Source: Glycomyces sp. YM15 (GTDB lineage: Bacteria; Actinomycetota; Actinomycetes; Mycobacteriales; Micromonosporaceae). From it: a DNA stretch of 62,131 bases. This document shows positions 1 through 8,013 of this stretch, piece after piece. The DNA lies in NCBI RefSeq assembly GCF_016918015.1, contig NZ_JAERMK010000005.1, forward strand, positions 223,927 through 286,057, read 5' to 3'. The notes beneath the pieces were generated by a model. The model did not search any database. It was not told the origin of the DNA and saw only the letters and a program-made list of their open reading frames with translations. The number at the start of each line of letters is the position of its first letter. The first letter of the stretch is position 1. Made by a program: the position numbers and the translations under genes.

Positions 1-91
<91 letters not shown>

Positions 92-101
92 TCCGCGGGG
101 A

Positions 102-524
102 TCAGGCTTTGGCGAGGTAGGCGAGGCAGGAGTCGAGCAGCATCTGGCTGCCTTCCTTGGCCATGTCGTACTCGTCCTTGGTGGCGCAGGTCTGCGAGAT
201 GGTGAGGCGGGTGCGGTCCTCGCCGAGGTCGACCAGGTCGAGGCGCATGACCTCTTCGCCGCCGCCGGGGGTGTCCATGCCCATGACGAGCCGTTCGTGC
301 TCGACGACCTCGATGTAACGGCCGGTGATGGGGAACTCCTGGCCGTCGGGGGTGACGACGGTGGCGGTGTAGCGGCCGTTCGGGGTCGGGTCAATCGACA
401 CCGAGCCGGGCTTGGAGTAGCTCCACGCCTCGTAGGGGGCGTCTTCGGTCCAGGCGGCCCAGACGGCGGCGACGGGGGCGTCGGCTTCGACGGTGAGGGT
501 GTAGGTCAGGTCGTTGGCGCTCAT
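102..524 (-). CDS. SRPBCC (AHSA1/START-like) domain protein
   Basis: A 140-residue single-domain protein of the SRPBCC superfamily, helix-grip folds that hold hydrophobic ligands. The N-terminal stretch VEADAPVAAVWAAWTED is the usual first strand and helix of AHSA1-like proteins, and the C-terminal amphipathic helix that closes the pocket is present. The start at 524 is chosen because AAGGAG lies a few bases upstream and because the fold begins there; the open frame extends further upstream without domain character. Its stop lies 10 bases from the homopolymer block. Ligand and role are unknown; it is divergent from the EACC1 gene. Confidence 0.75.
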   Translation of the reverse strand: MSANDLTYTLTVEADAPVAAVWAAWTEDAPYEAWSYSKPGSVSIDPTPNGRYTATVVTPDGQEFPITGRYIEVVEHERLVMGMDTPGGGEEVMRLDLVDLGEDRTRLTISQTCATKDEYDMAKEGSQMLLDSCLAYLAKA

Positions 525-654
525 TGCGGTGCTCCTTGGTCCATGTCGTTCGGTGTATGCCCGTATGGACGAGCGGGGTCGGTCGGATTCATCGCTGCGG
601 CGAGCAGCATTTTCGGGCCCGCCGCGAGTGGCGGGGGTCTGGGAGAATCCTGGG

Positions 655-1014
655 ATGGACGTCGAGATAGCGGTCGAAGGTTCCGAGAATGCTCGGAGCG
701 AGCTGGAATCCTTGCGGCAGTGGCTGAACCAGGAGGACGAGTACCGGGGCCTGGTCGACTTCGCGCCCGCCGGGATCGAGCCGGGCCGACTCGGGGCCCT
801 GCAGGAGATCCTGCTGGCGGCGATCGCCGCCGGCGGTGTCGACGCGCTCGGACGGACGATCGGCGTGTGGCTGCAGACCCGCCGCTCGGAGATCAAGGTC
901 TCGCTGCGCGCCGACGGCTCGGTGAGGGAGGTGAGCGCGAGCGGCCCGGTCGCGAAGACGGTGGCCGAGAACCTGTTCGGCGACGCCCGCGAACGGCTCG
1001 GTCAGGGCGGCTAG
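655..1014 (+). CDS. EACC1 family protein (effector-associated constant component 1)
   Basis: A 119-residue protein matching the EACC1 family, a small alpha/beta protein described from comparative genomics of bacterial conflict systems as a constant partner of variable effectors. Family landmarks visible are ELESLRQWL near the N-terminus, the PGRLGALQEIL segment, the glycine pair in AAGGVDALG and VWLQTRRSEIKV. The start at 655 has GGGAG nine bases upstream and gives the family's usual length. Three bases separate its stop from the caspase gene start, so the two are surely cotranslated. It probably regulates or presents the caspase; the mechanism is not known. Confidence 0.85.
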   Translation: MDVEIAVEGSENARSELESLRQWLNQEDEYRGLVDFAPAGIEPGRLGALQEILLAAIAAGGVDALGRTIGVWLQTRRSEIKVSLRADGSVREVSASGPVAKTVAENLFGDARERLGQGG

Positions 1015-1017
1015 CGG

Positions 1018-2157
1018 ATGCGCCTCCCCGACGGCGCGCAGTCCCGGGCGCTCCTCATCGGCACCGGCGCCTATGAGCACCTGCCGGGTGTCCCCGAGAT
1101 CCGCAACAACCTGCGGGACCTGAAGGTCGCGCTGGAGCGGCACACCGGCCTCCCGCCCGCGCACTGCCGAACGCTGATGGACCCGCCCGACCTCGCCGCC
1201 GTCGGCCGCGAGGTGGAGGCCGCGGCGACGGAGGCCGCCGACCTCCTGCTCATCTATTACAGCGGCCACGGCCTCGTCGCCTCCGACGGGCTCCTGCATC
1301 TCGCGCTCCCGCAGACCTCGCAGCGACTCCTTCCTTGGAGCGGCATCCCTTTCAGGCTCCTGCACCATGCGATCCAGGTGTCGCGCGCGAAGGCGAAGGT
1401 GCTCCTCCTGGACTGCTGTTTCTCAGGGAAGGCCACCCAGCTGCTGAGCGGCGAGGAGAGCACCCTCCTCGGCCAGATCACGGCGAACGGCGCGTTCACG
1501 CTGACCTCCTCGCCTGCGAATGAGCCGTCCTTCGCGTTCGACGGCAGCGGGCGGACCGCGTTCACCGGAGCGTTCCTGACGCTGCTCGAGAACGGCAGTC
1601 CCCGTGCGGGAGCGGCGCTGACGCTCGGTGACGTCTACCTTGAACTCCTGCACGATGCCCGGGCGCGCCATCTCCCTGAGCCGCAGAAGCTCGGGACGGA
1701 CACGGCCGAGTTGCTGCCGCTGGCGAGGAACCGGCATGTCGCGCTCGGCGACCCCGACTTCGATCAGGACGTATCGCCGCCCGAGGAGGTCGGTGAGCGT
1801 CTCGAACGTCTCGTCGCCGGTGTCTCGACGCTCCTTTCGCATCGTGAGGCGATCGCCGCGGACGCGCTGGTGACCGCTGCTGACGTCGTCAACGCCCAGT
1901 TCAAGACCGTGCGGCTCACCCCTGGCTACGACGAGGACGAGGTCGACGACCTCCTCGACACCGTGGCGATCGCGCTGGCCGATCCCCCGGACGGCCCGCA
2001 GCGAATGCGGGCCGAGGACATCCGGAACAGCCATTTCACGACGACGCGGATGCGGGAGGGCTACGACGTGGAGGAGGTCGACTCGTTCCTCGACCGGGTC
2101 GAGCTCGAATTCGTACGCCGCCAAGCGTTCACGTCCGAAAGCGGTACCGGGGGCTGA
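1018..2157 (+). CDS. Caspase-like protease (C14) with two C-terminal DivIVA-type repeats
   Basis: A 379-residue protein. Residues 1 to about 235 form a caspase/metacaspase fold with His84 in YYSGHG and Cys134 in LLLDCCFSG as the expected catalytic dyad. No signal peptide or membrane segment is seen, so it is cytoplasmic. The C-terminal part carries two copies of the DivIVA N-terminal motif, an F-x-T-x-R-x-x-x-GY-(D/E)-EVD-x-(L/F)-LD pattern, at about 290-320 and 335-365 (GY at 303-304 and 348-349). DivIVA modules bind curved membrane at poles and septa in actinobacteria, so these repeats may target or assemble the protease. It is the effector of the EACC1 pair. Substrate and trigger are unknown. 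Confidence 0.85.
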   Translation: MRLPDGAQSRALLIGTGAYEHLPGVPEIRNNLRDLKVALERHTGLPPAHCRTLMDPPDLAAVGREVEAAATEAADLLLIYYSGHGLVASDGLLHLALPQTSQRLLPWSGIPFRLLHHAIQVSRAKAKVLLLDCCFSGKATQLLSGEESTLLGQITANGAFTLTSSPANEPSFAFDGSGRTAFTGAFLTLLENGSPRAGAALTLGDVYLELLHDARARHLPEPQKLGTDTAELLPLARNRHVALGDPDFDQDVSPPEEVGERLERLVAGVSTLLSHREAIAADALVTAADVVNAQFKTVRLTPGYDEDEVDDLLDTVAIALADPPDGPQRMRAEDIRNSHFTTTRMREGYDVEEVDSFLDRVELEFVRRQAFTSESGTGG

Positions 2158-2193
2158 AGCACTGCGGCAACCGCCCGGCCACCGGGAAGACGG

Positions 2194-2222
2194 TTGCGAC
2201 CCGGTCGGACCAGGCGTAGGTT
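2194..2222 (+). promoter_or_regulatory. Promoter of the PPOX-family gene
   Basis: TTGCGA and TAGGTT are separated by 17 bases, a good match to the actinobacterial housekeeping pattern (TTGNNN, TANNNT). The predicted transcript starts about 35 bases before the gene at 2265. Confidence 0.5.
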
Positions 2223-2264
2223 CGACCGCGGATAGACCGAGGAATGGGAGTCGAGGTTCGCATA

Positions 2265-2846
2265 ATGGGAAAGACGTATCCTGTGATCGAGGGTCGCCTG
2301 CGCGAGTTCATCGAGGCGCAGCCGGTGTTCTTCGTGGCGACCGCGCCGCTCGCCGAAGACGGCCACGTGAACCTCTCCCCCAAGGGCCACAACGGTTCGC
2401 TCAAGGTCCTCGACGAGCTGACCGTGGCCTACCTCGACTTCGGCGGCTCCGGCGCCGAGACGCACGCGCACCTGCGCGAGAACGGCCGCATCACCCTCAT
2501 GTGGTGCGCCTTCACCGGTCCGCCCGACATCGTGCGCGTCCACGGCACCGGTGAGGCCGTCTACCGCGACGACCCGCGGTTCGAGGAGCTCATCCCCCGG
2601 TTCGCGGAGGCCGACGGTCCGGGCGTTCGCGGGATCATCGTGGTGCGCGCCAAGCGCATCAGCGACACCTGCGGCTTCGCGGTGCCGCTCATGGAGTACC
2701 GGGAGGAGCGGCCGCTGCTGCGGCAGTTCCTGGGCCGCAAGAGCGACGACGAGTTCGCCGAGTACTGCGAGTCCAAGGAGTACAACGTGAAGAGCATCGA
2801 CGGGCTCCCGGCCCTGCCGCTGCCGCTGCCGCCTCGCACCAGCTGA
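2265..2846 (+). CDS. Pyridoxamine 5'-phosphate oxidase-family (split-barrel flavin) protein
   Basis: A 193-residue split beta-barrel protein of the PPOX superfamily, which bind FMN or F420. The N-terminal FFVATAPLAEDGHVNLSPKG segment is the usual cofactor-binding strand pair, and a later stretch (LMWCAFTGPPDIVRVHGTGEAV) covers the dimer core. ATG at 2265 is preferred over ATG at 2244 because GGAG and GAGG lie 8 to 15 bases upstream of it, while 2244 has its purine run touching the start codon. The gene stands alone downstream of the caspase. Substrate is unknown; proteins of this type are usually oxidoreductases of small organic molecules. Confidence 0.75.
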   Translation: MGKTYPVIEGRLREFIEAQPVFFVATAPLAEDGHVNLSPKGHNGSLKVLDELTVAYLDFGGSGAETHAHLRENGRITLMWCAFTGPPDIVRVHGTGEAVYRDDPRFEELIPRFAEADGPGVRGIIVVRAKRISDTCGFAVPLMEYREERPLLRQFLGRKSDDEFAEYCESKEYNVKSIDGLPALPLPLPPRTS

Positions 2847-2890
2847 GGAGCTCCTGGGCGCACCGAAACCGGTGCGGCCCCTCTCTGTCC

Positions 2891-4012
2891 CTAGTCGACG
2901 ACCGCGTCCAGGTCGATCGCGTTCTTGGCGGCGTCCGTGCGGGCGTTCCGCTCCTCCGGCGGCGTCTCCCGCGGGTCCAGCAGGGCCAGCGCCTGGTTCT
3001 CCTCGACGAACGGGCGCATCCGGCGCTCGTAGCGGGCGAAGGCGAGCTCGTGGTCGTCGGTGCGGCCGAGTTCGAGGGCGAGGACGTAGGCGCCGACGAG
3101 GGCGAGGCTGGTCCCCTGGCCCGAAGTGGGCGCGGCGCAGTGCGCGGCGTCGCCGAGGAGGGCCACGCTGCCGTCGGACCAGGTGTCCATTTTGATCTGG
3201 GCCATGACGTCGAAGTAGAAGTCCTCGGCCTTCCACATCCGCTCGAGGAAGCCGGGGACCTCCCAGCTGAAGCCGGCGAGACGGTCGGCGATGAGCTGCT
3301 TCTGCGCGTTGGCGTCCCGGTGGTCGTACTCGAGGGGCGCTGCGGCGAAGCCGAGGTAGATGCGCAGTTCCCGGTTGTCGCGCACGGTCATGACCATGCC
3401 GCCGTCGGTGCCGTTGTCGAACCAGGTCTGCCAGTGCTCGAGGCCGAGATAGTTCTCCTGGCTGAACACGCCGAGGTACGTGCCGAGGTGGTCGATGTAC
3501 CGCGATTCGGGACCGAAGGCGAGCTTGCGGGTGTTGGAGTGGAGGCCGTCGGCGCCGATGACGAGGTCGAAGCGGCGCGGGGCGGCGTGCTCGAACTCGA
3601 CCAGGACCTCTTCGGACTCTTGGCGGAGGGCGGTGATCGAGTCGCCGAACACGTACTCGATGCCGTCGTTGCGGGCGTATACGAGGTCGACGAGGTCGTC
3701 GCGGAGGATCTCGATGTCGTCGGAGTCGAGGCTGCCGGAGGAGAGCGCGAATTCCTCGGAGCGGAAGATCTCGTTGCCTTCGGAGTCGAGCATGTTCATG
3801 CCGTTGCTGTGGTTGGCGAGTGCGCGGGCCTGGGTGTCGAGTCCCATGCGGCGCAGGACGTGGAGGGCGGCGCCGCGGACGTCGACGGCCTGGCCGCCGC
3901 GGCGGAGCTGCGGGGCGCGTTCGAGGACGACGGGGGTGAGGCCCTGCTCGCGCAGCCAGGAGGCGAGGGCGGTGCCGGCGATGCCGGAGCCTGAGATGAG
4001 GACGGTGGTCAT
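2891..4012 (-). CDS. FAD-dependent monooxygenase (PHBH/TetX-like)
   Basis: A 373-residue group A flavoprotein monooxygenase. The FAD dinucleotide motif GSGIAG is at residues 8-13, the DG motif of the family (GADGLHS) near 150, and the GDAAHCAAPTSGQG riboflavin-binding motif near 282-296. These enzymes hydroxylate aromatic or polyketide substrates with NAD(P)H. The start at 4012 has GGAGGA upstream and begins exactly at the Rossmann strand, whereas the longer frame adds an uninformative N-terminus. It is divergent from a GntR-TetR hybrid regulator, the usual layout for substrate-induced detoxification. The precise substrate, tetracycline-like or otherwise, cannot be told. Confidence 0.85.
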   Translation of the reverse strand: MTTVLISGSGIAGTALASWLREQGLTPVVLERAPQLRRGGQAVDVRGAALHVLRRMGLDTQARALANHSNGMNMLDSEGNEIFRSEEFALSSGSLDSDDIEILRDDLVDLVYARNDGIEYVFGDSITALRQESEEVLVEFEHAAPRRFDLVIGADGLHSNTRKLAFGPESRYIDHLGTYLGVFSQENYLGLEHWQTWFDNGTDGGMVMTVRDNRELRIYLGFAAAPLEYDHRDANAQKQLIADRLAGFSWEVPGFLERMWKAEDFYFDVMAQIKMDTWSDGSVALLGDAAHCAAPTSGQGTSLALVGAYVLALELGRTDDHELAFARYERRMRPFVEENQALALLDPRETPPEERNARTDAAKNAIDLDAVVD

Positions 4013-4052
4013 GGGGTTCCTCCGGATACGTCGTACTGGGTTGACTCGGACT

Positions 4053-4081
4053 ACCGTATGAAACATGCCTTTGACCTGCAA
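4053..4081 (-). promoter_or_regulatory. Promoter of the FAD monooxygenase gene
   Basis: Read on the minus strand, TTGCAG (4076-4081) and TACGGT (4053-4058) are separated by 17 bases. The element lies 41 bases upstream of the ATG at 4012. Confidence 0.5.
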
Positions 4082-4092
4082 ATACATCTCCC

Positions 4093-4112
4093 AACTGCCC
4101 TAGTGCAGTTGG
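4093..4112. promoter_or_regulatory. Inverted repeat CAACTGC-N6-GCAGTTG in the divergent intergenic region
   Basis: Perfect 7-base arms around CCTAGT lie directly upstream of the monooxygenase -35 element and between the two divergent genes. A binding site for the neighbouring GntR-TetR regulator is the simplest explanation, though a hairpin is also possible. Confidence 0.5.
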
Positions 4113-4140
4113 GGTCCGGAAGGTGGGGTGCGGCTAGGAT

Positions 4141-4154
4141 CTGTCGTAGTACAG
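4141..4154. promoter_or_regulatory. Possible operator CTGT-N6-ACAG at the regulator start
   Basis: This short inverted repeat directly follows a TAGGAT -10 like box (4135-4140) and so overlaps the likely transcription start of the regulator gene. The position suits autorepression. The arms are short, so this is tentative. Confidence 0.35.
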
Positions 4155-4172
4155 ACCAGAGGGAGGGCCGCC

Positions 4173-5117
4173 GTGGCCGAGCCGAACGAGCCGCCATACG
4201 TTCGCATCGCCGCCGAACTGAGCAGGCGCATCGCCGATCGGGAGCTGGCTCCGGGCGACAAGGTCCCCTCGACTCGGCAGGTCGCCCGAGAATTCGGTGT
4301 GGCACTGGCCACTGCCATGAAGGCGCTGGACGTGCTTCGCGCTGAGGGCCTGGTCATCACGCGTCCGCGCTCGGGCACGGTGGTCGCGCGGAGGCGCGGC
4401 GCCGACGGCGGCGCGACCGCCGAACTGACCCGGGAGCGGCTGCTCGCGGAGGCGATCGAGATCGCGGACGGCGAAGGGTTCGAGGCGGTCTCGATGCGTG
4501 CGGTCGCCAGCCGGTGCGGGGTGGCGCCGATGTCGCTGTACCGGTTCGTGGAGGACAAGGATGAGCTGGTCTCCGCCATGGCGGACACGATCTACGGTTC
4601 GTCGGCGTTCGACCGCGACCCGGCCGCACCATGGCGGTCCCAAGTGGAGTCGCTGTCGCGGGAGCTCTGGCGGCTGCACCGTGCGCACCCCTGGCTCGGG
4701 CGGACCCAGCCGCTCACCAGGCCGCTGCCGCTGCCGAACATCATTCGGCTCGGGGACCGGCTCTTGGGCGCGCTCGAAGCGACGGGCCTTCCGCCGCACC
4801 TGTACTTCGAGTTGCACATCCTGCTGTTCAGCCACATCCTCGGCCTGGCCGCGAACTTCGAGGCCGACCACGCCGCCGCCTCCGAGACGGGCCTGTCCTC
4901 TGAGGAGTGGACCGACCTCCAGTACCAGCCGCTCATCGGCGACGCGGCCTTCATGAGCGCGCATCCGCATTTCACAAAGCTCTTCGGCCGATTGGGCTCA
5001 CTGGAGGACGGCTACGACCTCGACCTCGACGGTCTCTTCGAGCTGGGCATGGGCCTGCTCCTCGATGGCGCCGAGGCCTTGGCCGCTCGAGTCGCAGCGG
5101 GACGGGCGGACGCCTAG
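4173..5117 (+). CDS. GntR-type wHTH fused to TetR-family regulator
   Basis: A 314-residue regulator with two DNA-binding modules. Residues about 8-75 are a GntR winged helix (RIAAELSRRIADRELAPGDKVPSTRQVAREFGV), and about 82-140 are a TetR helix-turn-helix (AVASRCGVAPMSLYRFVEDKDEL) followed by a TetR C-terminal ligand-binding domain like that of tetracycline-class repressors. GTG at 4173 is chosen because GGGAGGG ends five bases upstream. The gene is divergent from the FAD monooxygenase, so it most likely represses that gene and itself and is released by the monooxygenase substrate. Such hybrids are known in actinobacteria but uncommon. Confidence 0.85.
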   Translation: MAEPNEPPYVRIAAELSRRIADRELAPGDKVPSTRQVAREFGVALATAMKALDVLRAEGLVITRPRSGTVVARRRGADGGATAELTRERLLAEAIEIADGEGFEAVSMRAVASRCGVAPMSLYRFVEDKDELVSAMADTIYGSSAFDRDPAAPWRSQVESLSRELWRLHRAHPWLGRTQPLTRPLPLPNIIRLGDRLLGALEATGLPPHLYFELHILLFSHILGLAANFEADHAAASETGLSSEEWTDLQYQPLIGDAAFMSAHPHFTKLFGRLGSLEDGYDLDLDGLFELGMGLLLDGAEALAARVAAGRADA

Positions 5118-5206
5118 CGCGATCGCGGTCGGCCGGACGCAGGAGGGGGCCGACTCGAGCGGCGAGGACGGCCCGGCCCGTTCGCTTCACGGGGGAGGCC
5201 GCCGGC

Positions 5207-5800
5207 TCAGGCGGCGAGCCCTCTGGTGAGGGAGGCGAACGCGCGCTTCCAGTGTGCGTTCGCCTCGTCCTCGTCGCCGAGGGCGCCTCGCAGTCCGAGG
5301 CTGCACAGGCCATGGGCCATCGCGTTGAGCTGCACGGCGATCGAATGCGCGCCGATATCGGCGAAGACGCCTTGCTCGACGCAGCGCCCGCAGGCCTCCA
5401 CGAGGGCGTCGAAAGTGGGCTGGATCCGTTCGGACGCTGCGGCGTCGGGTTGGAACTCGGGCACCGGGCGGCCGAACATGAGCTCGTACAGGTGCGGGTT
5501 GGCGCGGGCGTTGGCGCGGTAGGCGTCGCCGAGGGCGAGCAGGTCGGCGAGCGGATCGTCGGTGCGCGGCACGGATGCGAAAGCGGCGGCGAGCCGTTCG
5601 AAGCCCTCCAGGAACATCTCGCGGAGCAGACCCGCCTTGTCGCCGAAGAGACTGTAGACGGCGGTGGTCGAGGTGCCGGTCTCCTGCGCGACCCGCCTGG
5701 TGCTCAAGGCGGCCGGGCCCTCCGCGGCCAGGATGCGCCCGCCCGCGTCGATGAGTTCGCGCCGCAGCGTCTCGTAGTCTCGTTTCCTGGGTCTCGCCAT
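5207..5800 (-). CDS. TetR-family repressor with WHG-type ligand domain
   Basis: A 197-residue TetR regulator. The helix-turn-helix is at about residues 25-55 (RVAQETGTSTTAVYSLFGDKAGLL). The C-terminal half has the LGDAYRANARANPHLYELMFG pattern of the WHG ligand-binding domain. It is divergent from the reductase gene at 5866, with 65 bases between them filled by a strong palindrome. Autoregulation plus control of the reductase is therefore likely. The inducer is unknown. Confidence 0.85.
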   Translation of the reverse strand: MARPRKRDYETLRRELIDAGGRILAAEGPAALSTRRVAQETGTSTTAVYSLFGDKAGLLREMFLEGFERLAAAFASVPRTDDPLADLLALGDAYRANARANPHLYELMFGRPVPEFQPDAAASERIQPTFDALVEACGRCVEQGVFADIGAHSIAVQLNAMAHGLCSLGLRGALGDEDEANAHWKRAFASLTRGLAA

Positions 5801-5815
5801 GTTGACCAGCGTATC

Positions 5816-5841
5816 GTAACATGGTTATATAACATCGTTAC
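5816..5841. promoter_or_regulatory. 26-bp palindromic TetR operator
   Basis: Arms GTAAC-N3-GTTAT and ATAAC-N3-GTTAC form a symmetric site centred on the perfect palindrome GTTATATAAC. It occupies the middle of the 65-base gap between the divergent TetR and reductase genes and overlaps the likely promoters of both. It is AT-rich in an otherwise GC-rich region. Confidence 0.75.
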
Positions 5842-5865
5842 TAAATTTCGCATCAGGAGCACCCC

Positions 5866-6789
5866 ATGACTGATCTCCACGTCGTCCTCGGCGCCACCGG
5901 CGGCATCGGCAGGGCCGTCGTCGCCGAGCTCACCGCGCGCGGACACGAAGTGCGCGCCGTCAGCCGCAATGCCGAAGGCCCGCAGGGCTTCCGCGCCGAC
6001 ATCACCACCGCCGAGGGCGCCGCCGCGGCCTGCGCCGGCGCCGCCGTCGTCTACCAGTGCGCGCAGCCGCCCTACGCCGAGTGGGCCAAGGAGTTCGTGG
6101 GCTTCGCGGACACCGTCCTCACCGGAGTCGAGAAATCCGGGGCGCGGCTCGTCATGGCCGACAACCTCTACATGTACGGGCCCGTCGAGGGACCCCTGCA
6201 CGAGGGCCTGCCGTACGCGGCCGCGTTCCCGAAGGGCCGGGCCCGCGCCCGAGTCGCCGAGATGATCCTCAACGCCCACAAGGAAGGGCGCGTCCGCGCG
6301 AGCCTCGGCCGGGCCTCGGACTACTTCGGGCCCGGCGGCGTGAACACCGTCCTCGGCCCCTCGATCTTCGCCGCCGCGGCCGCCGGGAAGACCGCCCGCT
6401 GGCTCGGCGAACCCGATGAGCCCCACACCGTCTCGTACCTCCCCGACGTCGCCGCCGGACTCGTCACCTTGGGCGAGCACCCGAAGGCCGACGGCTACGC
6501 CTGGCACCTGCCGGTCGGACCGCCCGTCACCGGCGCCGAGTTCCTCGCGCTCGTCTGGGAAGCGGCCGGCGGCAAACCCAAGAGCGCCGCGCTGGGCCGG
6601 GGCATGCAGCGCCTCATCGGCGTGTTCAACCCGACCGTCAAGGAGCTCAGCGAGACCTGGTACCAGCGCGACCGCGCCTGGATCGTCGACGACACCGCGT
6701 TCCGCGCCGCCTTCCCCGAGCACGTTCAGGTCAGCGCGCACGAGGAGGCGATCGCGCGGACCCTGGCCTGGTTCAAGCAGCAGGCCTGA
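5866..6789 (+). CDS. NAD(P)-dependent extended-SDR (epimerase/reductase-like) protein
   Basis: A 307-residue Rossmann-fold oxidoreductase. GATGGIG at residues 9-15 is the dinucleotide motif, and NLYMYG around 103 occupies the place of the extended SDR active-site tyrosine segment, without the classic YxxxK. A substrate-binding lobe follows (GRASDYFGPGGVNT). CAGGAG lies nine bases before the ATG. Relatives are annotated as NAD-dependent epimerase/dehydratase or NmrA-like reductases. Regulation by the divergent TetR protein is inferred from the shared operator. Confidence 0.75.
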   Translation: MTDLHVVLGATGGIGRAVVAELTARGHEVRAVSRNAEGPQGFRADITTAEGAAAACAGAAVVYQCAQPPYAEWAKEFVGFADTVLTGVEKSGARLVMADNLYMYGPVEGPLHEGLPYAAAFPKGRARARVAEMILNAHKEGRVRASLGRASDYFGPGGVNTVLGPSIFAAAAAGKTARWLGEPDEPHTVSYLPDVAAGLVTLGEHPKADGYAWHLPVGPPVTGAEFLALVWEAAGGKPKSAALGRGMQRLIGVFNPTVKELSETWYQRDRAWIVDDTAFRAAFPEHVQVSAHEEAIARTLAWFKQQA

Positions 6790-6863
6790 TTCCCCCGAAA
6801 CACACCAGAACGCCCGAATCCCTCCGTAGACTGCGCACACTCACCGTATGCAATGGAGGCGTC

Positions 6864-7175
6864 ATGGCGCAGGACTACGGACCGGGCGCGCAGGTCAACG
6901 TGCCCAGGGAGATGAACGGGACCGCGATCGCGGCGTTCGTGCTCGCGGTCGTCGGGCTGTGCTGGCCGCTGGGTCTCCTCGGGCTCATCCTCGGCTACGT
7001 CGCGAAGAGCCAGATCAAGTCCCGCAACAACTCCGGCAGCGGGCTCGCCACGACCGCGATCGTGCTCGGCTGGATCACGGTCCTCGGCTTCATCCTGTTC
7101 GCCATCGCGCTCGCCGTGGGCTGGGACGCGTGGATGGACCGCGTGAACGACTACAAGGACGACTACGACCTCTAG
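6864..7175 (+). CDS. DUF4190 small membrane protein
   Basis: A 103-residue protein with two hydrophobic segments (about 20-45 and 58-88) joined by a loop with GYVAKSQIK and the NNSGSGLATTAIVLGW motif typical of DUF4190 proteins. These are common small actinobacterial membrane proteins of unknown role. GGAGG lies a few bases before the ATG. The C-terminal tail is acidic and lies on one side of the membrane. It stands alone between the reductase and a convergent deacetylase gene. Confidence 0.75.
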   Translation: MAQDYGPGAQVNVPREMNGTAIAAFVLAVVGLCWPLGLLGLILGYVAKSQIKSRNNSGSGLATTAIVLGWITVLGFILFAIALAVGWDAWMDRVNDYKDDYDL

Positions 7176-7231
7176 CGGGCACCGAAGCGGCCCACCCGGC
7201 GGACCGGATGGGCCGAACGAGCGTGCGGACC

Positions 7232-7915
7232 CTAAGCGGCGGGGCTGCACTTCGGGGTGATGCCGAACGTGTACCCCTTCGCGGCGAGCTGCGGCAGCGC
7301 GATCTCCAGCGCCTCCACGGTCTGCGAGCGGTCGCCGCCGCCGTCGTGCATGAGCACCACGTCGCCGGGGGTGGCCCCGAGCAGGACGTCCACGATCGCG
7401 TCCACACCCGGACGGGCCCAGTCCCTGGTGTCCTCATTCCACAGCTGCCGTTGGAGACCGGCGTCGGTGATCGCCTGGTTGACCGTGGTGTTGTGGGCCC
7501 CGTAAGGCGGACGGAAGCAGTTCACCTCGGCGCCGAAGCTCTCGAGGAGGTTCTGGGCGCTGCCGATCTGCTGGTCCATCTGCGCGCGGGTCAGGGTGGT
7601 CATGTCGGGGTGGTCCCAGGTGTGGTTGCCGAGGGCGTGGCCGGCCGCCAGGACGGCCCGGGAGCGCGCGGGGTCGCGCTGCGCGTTCTGGCCGAGCTGG
7701 AAGAACGTCGCCTTGGCGTCGTTCGCCGCGAGCACGTCGAGGATCTCGTCGGTGTAGGAGCCGCCGGGGCCGTCGTCGAAGGTGAGGAAGATCTGGCCGT
7801 TCCAGGGGTCGTCGGCGGCGGGGGCCGCGTTCTGGGCGGCGTGCGCCGGGACGGAGAGGAAGAGGGAGCCGATGATCGCCGCAGCGGCGACCACGATGAA
7901 GCGAAGATGTTTCAT
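7232..7915 (-). CDS. Secreted polysaccharide deacetylase (CE4, NodB-like)
   Basis: A 227-residue exported esterase of carbohydrate esterase family 4, acting on N-acetyl or O-acetyl groups of peptidoglycan, chitin or xylan. The signal peptide ends about residue 26 (VPAHA before AQN). NodB motifs are all present: TFDDGP (45-50), NHTWDH with His98 and His102 as metal ligands, RPPYG (135-139), a DTRDW motif, and LMHDGG near the C-terminus. ATG at 7915 is chosen because the signal peptide begins there; no clear ribosome site is seen. Given the xylanase genes nearby it could be an acetyl-xylan esterase, but wall modification is equally possible. Confidence 0.85.
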   Translation of the reverse strand: MKHLRFIVVAAAAIIGSLFLSVPAHAAQNAAPAADDPWNGQIFLTFDDGPGGSYTDEILDVLAANDAKATFFQLGQNAQRDPARSRAVLAAGHALGNHTWDHPDMTTLTRAQMDQQIGSAQNLLESFGAEVNCFRPPYGAHNTTVNQAITDAGLQRQLWNEDTRDWARPGVDAIVDVLLGATPGDVVLMHDGGGDRSQTVEALEIALPQLAAKGYTFGITPKCSPAA

Positions 7916-8013
7916 GCCAACATCGTGGCGTGACTTCCCTTGTGGCGCAACGAGGGAGTTATCACCTAAGTCGCTTGTGTCCTCGAGCAACCAAGCGGGG
8001 GCGCGGGAGCGTA

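Noticed and set aside
7916..8013. Riboswitch (for example c-di-AMP) before the secreted deacetylase
   Set aside because: The gap is only 98 bases and does not show the conserved helices or motifs of that class.
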